Assembly: GCA_023436805.1 (NCBI GenBank)
Contig: JAEZHT010000066.1
Span: 1 to 15,695, forward strand
Origin: Bacillota bacterium
Lineage (GTDB): Bacteria > Bacillota_I > Bacilli_A > Acholeplasmatales > UBA5453
DNA length: 15,695 nt
Direction of reading: 5' to 3'
Shown piece by piece: positions 6,450 through 13,076 of this stretch (its first letter is position 1; every line of letters begins with the position of its first letter). The notes beneath the pieces are model-generated. The model searched no databases, was not told the origin of the DNA, and was given only the letters and a program-made list of their open reading frames with translations. The translations under genes and the position numbers were made by a program.

Positions 6450-8120
6450 ATGGATTATATCCAAAAATATCAGTCCTGGGTTAATTATGAAGCCTTGGAT
6501 TCAACATTAAAAACAGAATTAGAACAGATGAATGATGCACAAAAAGAAGATGCATTTTACATGGACATAGAATTTGGTACTGGGGGCATCCGTGGTTTGA
6601 TGGGTGCGGGAACCAACCGTGTGAATGTATATACCATCATGCGCGCCACCCTCGGGTTTTCACGATACATTTTGAGCTTAAATCGACATAAACGTGTCGC
6701 GATTTCCTATGACAACCGTTTAAATTCATATGTATTCGCCAAAAGAGCCGCTGGGGTACTCGCCGCTTCAGGCATTGAAGTTTACATCACCAAGTCATTA
6801 CGTCCAACCCCATATTTATCCTTTATGGTCAGACATTTTGACTGCGATGGCGGCATCATGATCACCGCGTCACACAACCCTAAAACCTACAATGGTTATA
6901 AAGTCTATGATGAAACTGGTTGTCAGTTGGTACCAAGATTGGCAGATATTGTCATCGATGAAATTCAAAGCATTGAAGATTACTTCACCATTGGTTATGA
7001 TGAATCCTCGTCGAAAATCCATTGGGTAGATGCGTCTTTTGATTCAAACTATTTGGATTTAGTGAAAACCATTCAAATTGAAAATTTACCTAAAAAACCA
7101 TTGAAATTGGTATATTCACCGCTCCATGGGGCAGGTGGACCACTCATCCCAAGTTTACTAAAATCCTTGGGTTATGATGTATATCCGGTCGAATCACAAA
7201 TGGTCAATGACCCGAACTTTGGTGCGACTGGTTCATCCAACCCAGAAGAAAAACTGGCATATGAAGGTGCATTAGCGCTCGCTAAAGAAATTCAAGGCGA
7301 CCTAATCCTAGTAACTGACCCCGATGCAGACCGTTTGGGCGTCATGGTCAAGCACCAAGGCAAATTCCACTTTTTAAGTGGTAATCAAGCCGCGTCATTG
7401 ACACTTTATTACATTTTAAGTCGAAAACAAGCGTTAGGCTTACTCCCTAAAAATGGATATGTCTTTACCACCAACGTCACCACACCACTCATTGAGAAGA
7501 TTGCGAAATCATTTGAAATGACCGTTGAAACGACACTGACAGGGTTCAAATTCATTGGCGAAAAAGCCAAAGCCATCGAAGGTTCTGGGGTTTATGTGTT
7601 CGGCTGTGAAGAATCTTATGGTTCATTGATTGCCGATTTTGTTCGAGACAAAGATGCCGTTCAAGCGGTATATATGCTCGCTGAAATGGCTACATACATG
7701 GCTGCTCAAGGTAAAACCCTCATCGACCTTTTACAATCGGTATATGAAACCTATGGTTACTACCTAGAAGAAACCTTGAACCTTAACCTTTCAGGAATAG
7801 AAGGTAAAAAGCGTATTGAAGCCTTGATGACTTATTTTAGAACCAATCGCTTGTCGATTAAAAATAAGGAAATTGTTCAAATCGATGATGTCTTGAAACA
7901 ACAAACATGGCGTAAGACCGGGGTAGAAGCTCTACCATACCCTGTATCGAATGTTCTCAAATTTTATTATCGCGATGGGTCATGGATTGTCTTAAGACCA
8001 TCGGGTACTGAACCAAAACTCAAGATTTACATGTCCGTTGTCGGACAATCCAAAGCGCTGGCGGAAGAAGCTTTAGAAAACTATAAGCTCACAGTCCAAG
8101 GGCTATTGGGTCAAATTTAG
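6450..8120 (+). CDS. Alpha-D-phosphohexomutase (phosphoglucomutase/phosphomannomutase type)
   Basis: Interconverts hexose 1- and 6-phosphates, most likely glucose-1-phosphate and glucose-6-phosphate, through a phosphoserine. The 556-residue product has the four-domain family signature: active-site TASHNP (139-144) with phosphoserine Ser141, metal loop DPDADR (290-295), sugar-binding CEESYG (386-391) and phosphate-binding RPSGT (516-520). The length fits the long Firmicute PgcA-type enzymes. An in-frame ATG at 6435 is rejected as the start because the GAGGAGGG ribosome site (6437-6444) lies just after it. The ATG at 6450 is 5 bases from that site and gives the normal MDYIQKYQSW beginning. With GalU, encoded later in the window, it would supply UDP-glucose. 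The aminopeptidase gene follows after 10 bases. Confidence 0.93.
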   Translation: MDYIQKYQSWVNYEALDSTLKTELEQMNDAQKEDAFYMDIEFGTGGIRGLMGAGTNRVNVYTIMRATLGFSRYILSLNRHKRVAISYDNRLNSYVFAKRAAGVLAASGIEVYITKSLRPTPYLSFMVRHFDCDGGIMITASHNPKTYNGYKVYDETGCQLVPRLADIVIDEIQSIEDYFTIGYDESSSKIHWVDASFDSNYLDLVKTIQIENLPKKPLKLVYSPLHGAGGPLIPSLLKSLGYDVYPVESQMVNDPNFGATGSSNPEEKLAYEGALALAKEIQGDLILVTDPDADRLGVMVKHQGKFHFLSGNQAASLTLYYILSRKQALGLLPKNGYVFTTNVTTPLIEKIAKSFEMTVETTLTGFKFIGEKAKAIEGSGVYVFGCEESYGSLIADFVRDKDAVQAVYMLAEMATYMAAQGKTLIDLLQSVYETYGYYLEETLNLNLSGIEGKKRIEALMTYFRTNRLSIKNKEIVQIDDVLKQQTWRKTGVEALPYPVSNVLKFYYRDGSWIVLRPSGTEPKLKIYMSVVGQSKALAEEALENYKLTVQGLLGQI

Positions 8121-8130
8121 GAGAAAAATT

Positions 8131-9375
8131 ATGTATATTAACAACCGTAAAAATGTATTCAATAAAATGGAAAATCAAAGCTTCGCTGTGTTCTTCTCAG
8201 GGATTGCACCTTTATCGACAGCCGATGAGCAATACCCTTTTGAAATCAACCGCAATTTCTATTACCTAACGGGCATCGATCAAGAGGATGTCATTTTGGT
8301 CATGCTCAAAGGGGCTGGATTGGAAAAAGCGTTGTTATTCATTGAACCTGTGGACCCTGTTCAAGCCCTTTGGGTTGGTGCTGGGTTAACCAAAGATGAA
8401 GCGACCTCAGTATCCGGTATCACCGATATTTACGATCGTAAAGACTTTGAAGTCGTGTTAAGCAAATACCTCCAAGATTCTAGAGCCGCCATTTTTGGTG
8501 CACTGAAGTATCTTTACTTAGACTTAGAACGCAGAGATTTACGTCACATGCCAACGTTAGCCAACCAATTCGGTAGCCTTATGAAGGAAAAATACCCAAA
8601 CCTCATCGTGGCTAACTTGCACCCTGAATTGGGCGAACTTAGAAGCATCAAACAACCTCAAGAAATTGCAGCGATGAAACAAGCCATCGAAATCACTAGA
8701 GAAGGCATTGAAGCGCTTTATAAAGCCGCTAAAGCGGGTATTAAGGAACACCAACTTGAAGCCCATTACAACTTTGTTTTAAACCAACACGGGGTCAAAC
8801 CTTCGTTTGGAACGATCGCCGCCAACGGTTCGAATGCAACCATTTTGCATTACCGTAAAAACAATGCCATCATCGAAGAAAACAACCTCATCTTATTTGA
8901 TTTGGGTGTTCAAAAAGACATGTATTGTTCCGATATCACAAGAACATTCCCAGTCAGTGGTCGCTTCACAGAACGTCAAAAAGCTTATTATGAAATTGTT
9001 CTTGAAGCGAACAAACGTTCGATTGAATTTTTGAAACCAGGCGTTACATTCAAAGAATGGAATGATTTCGGTAAGAAAGTCTTGGCTGAAGGGCTCATTA
9101 AATTGGGTAAAATCAAAGATGAAAGCGAACTTACCAAGTACTATTATCATTCCTTGGGTCATTTCCTCGGTTTAGATGTCCATGATGTGGGCAACTACAC
9201 CAAACCGTTTGAAGAAAACCAAGTCTTAACAGTAGAACCAGGCTTATACATCGCCGATGAAGGCATCGGTATCCGCATCGAAGACAATGTCTTACTCACC
9301 AAAGATGGCCGAATCAATTTATCCAAGTCGATCATCAAAGAAGTGAAAGACATCGAAGCATTCATGAAAAAATAA
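8131..9375 (+). CDS. Xaa-Pro aminopeptidase (aminopeptidase P, M24B)
   Basis: A cytoplasmic dimetal peptidase removing the N-terminal residue from peptides with proline in position 2. The 414 residues form an N-terminal AMP_N domain (about 1-130, including NRNFYYLTGID) and a C-terminal pita-bread domain (about 175-414). The five expected metal ligands are present: Asp257 in ILFDLG, Asp268 in CSDITRTFP, His344 in HSLGHFLG, Glu369 in TVEPGLY and Glu384 in IRIEDN. His240 and His351 fit the other conserved active-site histidines. ATG at 8131 follows TTAGGAGAAAAATT, placing it in the same transcript as the phosphohexomutase. A strong hairpin terminator follows. Confidence 0.93.
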   Translation: MYINNRKNVFNKMENQSFAVFFSGIAPLSTADEQYPFEINRNFYYLTGIDQEDVILVMLKGAGLEKALLFIEPVDPVQALWVGAGLTKDEATSVSGITDIYDRKDFEVVLSKYLQDSRAAIFGALKYLYLDLERRDLRHMPTLANQFGSLMKEKYPNLIVANLHPELGELRSIKQPQEIAAMKQAIEITREGIEALYKAAKAGIKEHQLEAHYNFVLNQHGVKPSFGTIAANGSNATILHYRKNNAIIEENNLILFDLGVQKDMYCSDITRTFPVSGRFTERQKAYYEIVLEANKRSIEFLKPGVTFKEWNDFGKKVLAEGLIKLGKIKDESELTKYYYHSLGHFLGLDVHDVGNYTKPFEENQVLTVEPGLYIADEGIGIRIEDNVLLTKDGRINLSKSIIKEVKDIEAFMKK

Positions 9376-9382
9376 ACCAAAG

Positions 9383-9416
9383 AGAAAAGGTAAGTCACAT
9401 GCCTTTTCTTTTTTTT
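9383..9416 (+). terminator. Intrinsic terminator after the aminopeptidase gene
   Basis: AGAAAAGG (9383-9390) pairs with CCTTTTCT (9402-9409) around an 11-base loop, followed by a T run to 9416. The stem continues outward with A-T pairs, so it may work on both strands. No convincing promoter box is visible between here and 9457, so the next operon may depend on read-through or on a non-consensus promoter. Confidence 0.8.
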
Positions 9417-9456
9417 GTGCCTTTTTGATGTATGTATCTAGTAGGAGGTTTTTACC

Positions 9457-10083
9457 ATGAAAAAATATTGGATGTTGTGTTTACTCATTTTGCTCACAGG
9501 ATTAAGATCGATTCGATTAAAAGCAGATAGCGACTATTTAGCTTATGAATCGATCACGCTCCATGAAGGTAAATTTTTGAGTGATTATACCGATACAGAA
9601 TACAAATCGTATTTAAAGGAAGTTAATAAAAGACGTTTTGCTGGTTGGAATGTCAAATATGTCCATGAAAACTTAAAGGTGACGTATAAAACAAAATCGG
9701 TCTTTTCGTATTATAACGATGGTACCACCCCAATTGAATATAATTATAAATTTGAAAGTCAGTTCACATCTTCACGAAACATTACTTCGACGGGATCAAT
9801 CGGTATCAATATGTCTGGACCAGTCAAAAAATTCAAAGGTAATTTGGATGGGTCGTTGAAAATCACGGCCACGACAGAAACCACTCGAAAAGAAACAGAA
9901 ACTTGGACTGTGAAGATGCAAGTTGACCCGCAAACCATGGCGAATTTATATGTGGTAGGTGAAGGTAAAATCACCAATGGGGTGGCTTCTCGATACCTGT
10001 TTTGGTTAGAATTGGAAAAAGGTGGGTTTGAGGTGTTCGTCATAACCACACAATATTATCGACTCGAAAAGGTGAAAATATGA
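9457..10083 (+). CDS. Secreted protein of unknown function, beta-strand-rich (possible aerolysin/ETX-MTX2-like domain)
   Basis: I do not recognise this gene with certainty. The 208-residue product has an N-terminal signal peptide: MKK, a hydrophobic core at about 5-16, and a likely cleavage after Ala23 in RLKADS, without a lipobox cysteine or later TM segment. The mature protein starts with a charged part (about 24-70). It continues as alternating, beta-prone, Ser/Thr-rich strands (about 72-160) containing ITSTGSIGINMSG, GNLDGSLKITATTETT and KETETWTVKMQVDPQT. It ends with VVGEGKITNG, LFWLELEKGG and VFVITTQYYRL. The Thr/Ser-rich strand pair followed by V-x-V-x-P-x-T recalls the membrane-insertion region of aerolysin/ETX-MTX2 toxins, but only as an overall pattern. 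RBS TAGGAGG (9442-9448) precedes the ATG. The next gene overlaps by ATGA, and an ABC transporter pair follows. Confidence 0.7.
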   Translation: MKKYWMLCLLILLTGLRSIRLKADSDYLAYESITLHEGKFLSDYTDTEYKSYLKEVNKRRFAGWNVKYVHENLKVTYKTKSVFSYYNDGTTPIEYNYKFESQFTSSRNITSTGSIGINMSGPVKKFKGNLDGSLKITATTETTRKETETWTVKMQVDPQTMANLYVVGEGKITNGVASRYLFWLELEKGGFEVFVITTQYYRLEKVKI

Positions 10084-10862
10084 AGAAATGGCTATTTGTC
10101 ATCGTTACGATGATCATGATTTCCTTCATCATCATGAGCGTTCAAGCTGAGCAGTTGCCATCAAAAAAATGGTTATTTAGACAAACGTTATATGCCCAAT
10201 TGACGACCGATGAGACCCTTGCCATCGAAGGTTTTTCGAACCATACCTCGGCATATACCGACATTTCAGCCATCGAATCTATCTATGTATCGAGTAGTGA
10301 TGAACACTTTAAATTGATCCCGAAAAGCTATGAAATTCATACTTACGGCAAATACACGTATTTAGGTGATCGCTACACAAAGCATACATTTGTTTTGAAA
10401 TTACCCGTCTTAGAGGTAGATTATTATATTAAAGATTGTTATTTGACCATCATACTGAAAAATGGGGAACGTTTGGTATCAAACATTGGTAGGCTTTCAT
10501 TGATGAAACCAAACCTTGAACAAGAACTGTCGATTTATAACCAATATGGGACCAAACCAAATGAAGGTGTTTTTTTGAATCACATCGTATTGGATATCTC
10601 TGTCAAACGTTCAATCAAGATTGAATCGGTTTGTTACACAGTCAACCATTGTGTTGAAATAATCGAAGATATTCATACCCAAAAAACCATCGAAATCGAT
10701 ATTGAACCCGATGTATTTTACTTTTCAAAAACCCCACTGCGCATCTTTTATACTTTAGAAGGGACCCTCTACGCTCAGACCATTGACACGTTCTTGTACT
10801 TCGAATCGATGAGTACTATCATTCCTGAGAATAGTTTAAACCGTATTTATGTCATTGATTGA
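10080..10862 (+). CDS. Secreted protein of unknown function, operon partner of the preceding gene
   Basis: I do not recognise a family. The 260-residue product has a strong signal peptide (MKKWLFVIVTMIMISFIIMS, likely cleaved after Ala23 in VQAEQ) and no further TM segment, so it is exported and perhaps held near the membrane. The mature part (24-260) is beta-prone and rich in aromatic and Thr/Ile residues, with segments such as YTKHTFVLKLPVLEVDYYIK and a late FYFSKTPLRIFYTLEG. Two cysteines (in IESVCYTVNHCVEI) are seven residues apart and could form a disulfide; a third is in IKDCYL. The start ATG overlaps the TGA of the preceding gene. Its own TGA lies inside the ABC ATPase gene, which begins 14 bases before it. 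This tight packing suggests one functional unit with the neighbouring secreted protein and transporter. Confidence 0.65.
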   Translation: MKKWLFVIVTMIMISFIIMSVQAEQLPSKKWLFRQTLYAQLTTDETLAIEGFSNHTSAYTDISAIESIYVSSSDEHFKLIPKSYEIHTYGKYTYLGDRYTKHTFVLKLPVLEVDYYIKDCYLTIILKNGERLVSNIGRLSLMKPNLEQELSIYNQYGTKPNEGVFLNHIVLDISVKRSIKIESVCYTVNHCVEIIEDIHTQKTIEIDIEPDVFYFSKTPLRIFYTLEGTLYAQTIDTFLYFESMSTIIPENSLNRIYVID

Positions 10863-11421
10863 ATTAAGAGGAGTATCCAAATCGTATGGCAACAAAGCCT
10901 TATTTCATGATTTATCATTACAATTCGAGCCTGGAACCATCCATTTGTTGGTCGGTCAAAATGGCTCAGGTAAGACCACATTGCTCAAACTGTGCATGAA
11001 TCGGATTCGAACCGACCGGGGTCAAATCATCCACCAGAAAAATATCAAATGCAGGTACATGCCCGATTTGGTTGAACTGCCGTACGCAGATCGGCCTTAC
11101 ACATTTATCGCCTGGATGTTATCCATCATGCGGGTCCCGATGGATTTGTCTTTGTTGGCTGATTTGGAAATTGACATGTCTAATGAGGTTTCGAATTTAT
11201 CCAAAGGCAACAAACAAAAAGTATTGTTATATTTGAGTTTGGTGGGTAAACCCGATGTGGTCTTTATGGATGAGCCCTTCACGGCTTTGGATACCAAAAC
11301 GATGAAAGTCATCATCAAACGGATTGAAAAGATGCAAGCCCTTGGAACATGTTTCATCATTTCGACCCATGAACCCAAGTTATTTTCCAAACTTTCGGTC
11401 ATCACCCATGCATTGGATTAA
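10849..11421 (+). CDS. ABC transporter ATP-binding protein (small, ABC-2 type partner)
   Basis: A nucleotide-binding subunit that would power the membrane protein encoded next. The 190-residue product is short for the family (usually 210-300) but keeps every core motif: Walker A GQNGSGKTT (36-44), a signature written as LSKGNKQ (117-123), Walker B VVFMDEP (137-143), a D-loop ALD (146-148) and the switch histidine in STHEP (His174). The Q-loop position reads MPD, so aspartate takes the place of Gln/Glu. There is no C-terminal extension beyond the fold. The SKG-type signature is usual in ABC-2 and bacteriocin-immunity-type ATPases. ATG at 10849 overlaps the upstream gene by 14 bases with no clear Shine-Dalgarno, which suggests translational coupling. 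Confidence 0.88.
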   Translation: MSLIELRGVSKSYGNKALFHDLSLQFEPGTIHLLVGQNGSGKTTLLKLCMNRIRTDRGQIIHQKNIKCRYMPDLVELPYADRPYTFIAWMLSIMRVPMDLSLLADLEIDMSNEVSNLSKGNKQKVLLYLSLVGKPDVVFMDEPFTALDTKTMKVIIKRIEKMQALGTCFIISTHEPKLFSKLSVITHALD

Positions 11422-12076
11422 GTTTTTCGATTATGAATTAAGCAAACGAAAATCGACCAAATGGGTTTGGATGACGTTATTGTTTTATCTTTTATGGTTT
11501 GGATTGCTGATATATTTTAGTCATATGTGGTCGTCACCTACAGAACGGGTTTTACAACAGGCGTACCTAAAACAGTATTACATCGAACAAAGTGGGTATT
11601 TAGCTTATGTGTTGATAGGGTGCCATATCATCGTTAAATCCATCGATTGGATAGGGGAAAAACATGCCTATCTTGAAGTCATGTTTGGGCAAACCTATAA
11701 CGCCATCAAAATGGTTCAATTTTGGTTTTTCGCCCTAGGGTTGGTTTTGATCCATGGGACCTCGATACAACTCATATACGGTCTCGCTTTTAATGAAATG
11801 ATGGTTATAAAAGCACTTTGGACTCAACTCTTTATCAATACGTGCATTTTCAGTGGGATTGTGGTATTATGGATACGGGTTAAATCAACCTATACCCTTC
11901 TGTTTGGTGTCATGTTGCTGATGTTACATCCCAATTTGAATGCTTTGTTCCCTGAGGGGCATGGGTTACGATGGCTCATCCCATTCAATCGCGGGACATT
12001 CGAAATGTATCCGATTTGGCTATCTTTCAGCTATTACTGGCTGTCATATCATCTACAACAAATTAAGCCAAAATAA
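11408..12076 (+). CDS. ABC-2-like transporter membrane protein, unknown substrate
   Basis: This 222-residue hydrophobic protein has about six predicted TM segments: about 19-38, 64-80, 102-126, 136-156, 162-180 and 200-216. A basic cytoplasmic start (DYELSKRKSTKW) is typical of ABC-2 permeases. The reading frame is open back to 11324, but that part lies within the conserved end of the ATPase gene (past its Walker B) and reads as low-complexity non-membrane sequence. The ATG at 11408 is therefore the better start and again gives a 14-base overlap with the previous gene. It has no recognisable Shine-Dalgarno, so translational coupling is likely. No family beyond ABC-2-like can be named. No terminator is visible between its TAA and the infC promoter. 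Confidence 0.72.
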   Translation: MHWIKFFDYELSKRKSTKWVWMTLLFYLLWFGLLIYFSHMWSSPTERVLQQAYLKQYYIEQSGYLAYVLIGCHIIVKSIDWIGEKHAYLEVMFGQTYNAIKMVQFWFFALGLVLIHGTSIQLIYGLAFNEMMVIKALWTQLFINTCIFSGIVVLWIRVKSTYTLLFGVMLLMLHPNLNALFPEGHGLRWLIPFNRGTFEMYPIWLSFSYYWLSYHLQQIKPK

Positions 12077-12091
12077 AAAGTGCATTTATGC

Positions 12092-12120
12092 TTGACATCT
12101 ATGGTTGATTTCGTTATAAT
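12092..12120 (+). promoter_or_regulatory. Perfect consensus sigma-A promoter of the infC-rpmI-rplT operon
   Basis: TTGACA at 12092-12097 and TATAAT at 12115-12120 are separated by exactly 17 bases, so both hexamers match the consensus fully. Transcription is expected to start near 12127. Such a strong promoter fits a ribosomal operon controlled after initiation by its leader. Confidence 0.95.
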
Positions 12121-12126
12121 ACATAA

Positions 12127-12260
12127 GGAAACTAGAAATAGTGAAAAGAAGAAGTACCTACTTCTCGCCTGATCGATGAATCGGTAGGCAAACGGTCACG
12201 TTAAATTATATTTTAAATTAACGTATATAAGTGGGTACTGTGAGTACACACTTTTTCTTT
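12127..12260 (+). promoter_or_regulatory. L20-type ribosomal leader (transcription attenuator) of infC-rpmI-rplT
   Basis: The leader can form two exclusive structures. Antiterminator: AGTACCTACTT (12153-12163) pairs with AAGTGGGTACT (12229-12239), 11 pairs including one G-U. Terminator: AAGTG (12229-12233) plus GTACT (12235-12239) pairs with AGTAC (12243-12247) plus CACTT (12249-12253), with one G/A mismatch, followed by T-rich 12252-12260. In the terminator state the 5' strand can fold locally (AGAAGT 12150-12155 with ACTTCT 12160-12165). Inside the antiterminator lie a helix at 12167-12189 (GCCTG... with ...TAGGC, loop TGAA) and an A/T-rich helix at 12198-12224. In Firmicutes, L20 binding to such leaders causes premature termination of this operon. 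That L20 is the ligand here is inferred from gene order. Confidence 0.85.
12229..12260 (+). terminator. Leader terminator (attenuator hairpin) upstream of infC
   Basis: A 10-pair hairpin with one internal mismatch and a GTG loop (12240-12242) is followed by TTTTTCTTT. Its whole 5' arm is also the 3' half of the antiterminator helix, so termination is conditional. It may also stop transcripts arriving from the ABC operon upstream, which lacks an obvious terminator of its own. Confidence 0.85.
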
Positions 12261-12289
12261 TAATAAAAGACACTTAGGAGGTGGCGTTT

Positions 12290-12847
12290 ATCAAGAGTCC
12301 TGTCAAAGGCACAAGTCCTGTCAAAGGCAATAAACAAGTCGATGCTTTAGTGAATGAAGGTATTTCAGCTAGAGAGTTGTTAGTCATCGATGATCAAGGT
12401 CAAAATTTAGGATTAATCAAAATCCATCAAGCGCTATATGAAGCGAGAACACGTGAACTCGACTTAGTGGTGGTTTCACCAGATTCTAAGCCTGTGGTTG
12501 CGAAAATCATGGATTACTCTAAATTTAGATACGATCAACAAAGAAAACAACGTGAAATGAAGAAGAATCAACATGTCGTTGAAGTGAAGGAAATTCGTTT
12601 ATCCCCAGTCATCGACACGCACGATTTAGAAACAAAATCAAAACAAGCCATCAAGTTCCTTGAAAAAGGCGATAAAGTTAAAATTTCACTACGCTTTAAA
12701 GGTCGTATGATTGTTCATAGCGACCAAGGCGTTAAAGTCATGGAAAGCTTTATTCAAACGTTGGGTGACGCGATTGTGGTTGAGTCCCCAGTGAAGATGG
12801 AAGGCCGTCAGTTATTCGCGACGGTTGCACCAAAACCAACCAAATAA
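12290..12847 (+). CDS. infC: Translation initiation factor IF-3 (apparent AUC start codon)
   Basis: IF-3 binds the 30S subunit, prevents early 50S joining and proofreads the start codon. The N-terminal domain is seen from ALVNEGISARELLVID through YSKFRYDQQRKQ. The C-terminal domain runs from VKEIRLSPVIDTHDLETK to EGRQLFATVAPKP. No ATG starts this frame. A GTG at 12281 overlaps the Shine-Dalgarno AGGAGGTGG (12276-12284) and cannot be used with that site. The in-frame ATC at 12290 is 8 bases beyond GGAGG. Known infC genes start with AUU, AUC or AUA, which IF-3 itself disfavours, giving autoregulation, so ATC is preferred here (185 residues). The extreme N-terminus has a short tandem repeat (SPVKGT-SPVKG). 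Confidence 0.9.
   Translation: MKSPVKGTSPVKGNKQVDALVNEGISARELLVIDDQGQNLGLIKIHQALYEARTRELDLVVVSPDSKPVVAKIMDYSKFRYDQQRKQREMKKNQHVVEVKEIRLSPVIDTHDLETKSKQAIKFLEKGDKVKISLRFKGRMIVHSDQGVKVMESFIQTLGDAIVVESPVKMEGRQLFATVAPKPTK
12296..12329 (+). repeat. Tandem direct repeat in the infC 5' coding region
   Basis: The 16-base unit AGTCCTGTCAAAGGCA occurs at 12296-12311 and 12314-12329, a period of 18 bases. It encodes two copies of Ser-Pro-Val-Lys-Gly separated by Thr. It lies in the variable N-terminal tail of IF-3, before the conserved domain. Confidence 0.9.
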
Positions 12848-12865
12848 CAAAGGAGAGCAAACATT

Positions 12866-13066
12866 ATGCCAAAACAAAAAACACATAGCGGTTTAAAGAA
12901 GAGAATTAAAGTTACTGGCTCTGGTAAACTCATGAGAGGCAAAGCTTATTCAAATCACTTAGCCGGCAGCAAAACAACCAAACAAAATAGACAATTAAGA
13001 GGCGAAACAGGTGTGTCTGCATCAGACTACAAACGTATTAAACAACTGATTTCGAACTTGAAGTAG
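12866..13066 (+). CDS. rpmI: 50S ribosomal protein L35
   Basis: A small basic protein of the large ribosomal subunit, 66 residues, normal for L35. Family marks are MPKQKTHSGLKKR at the start, the TGSGK turn, and the SNHLAGSKTTKQNRQLR segment, ending with DYKRIKQL. It lies between infC and rplT as in most bacteria, 18 bases after infC and 10 before rplT, with its own AAAGGAGAG ribosome site. Confidence 0.97.
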   Translation: MPKQKTHSGLKKRIKVTGSGKLMRGKAYSNHLAGSKTTKQNRQLRGETGVSASDYKRIKQLISNLK

Positions 13067-13076
13067 GAGGACACAC

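Noticed and set aside
9417..9456. Possible promoter for the secreted-protein/ABC operon
   Set aside because: No pair of boxes with reasonable consensus and spacing is found. Only the TAGGAGG ribosome site is clear, so no promoter is called.
11324..11407. Upstream extension of the permease frame
   Set aside because: It overlaps the conserved end of the ABC ATPase, has no ribosome site and reads as non-membrane, atypical sequence. The ATG at 11408 starts directly before a normal permease N-terminus.
12077..12091. Possible terminator after the ABC permease
   Set aside because: AAGTGCATTTATGCTT can form only a few weak pairs with wobble and is not followed by a T run.
12281..12289. GTG at 12281 as the infC start
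   Set aside because: It lies inside the Shine-Dalgarno sequence AGGAGGTGG, so that site could not be used with it. The ATC at 12290 has correct spacing and fits the known use of rare AUN starts in infC.
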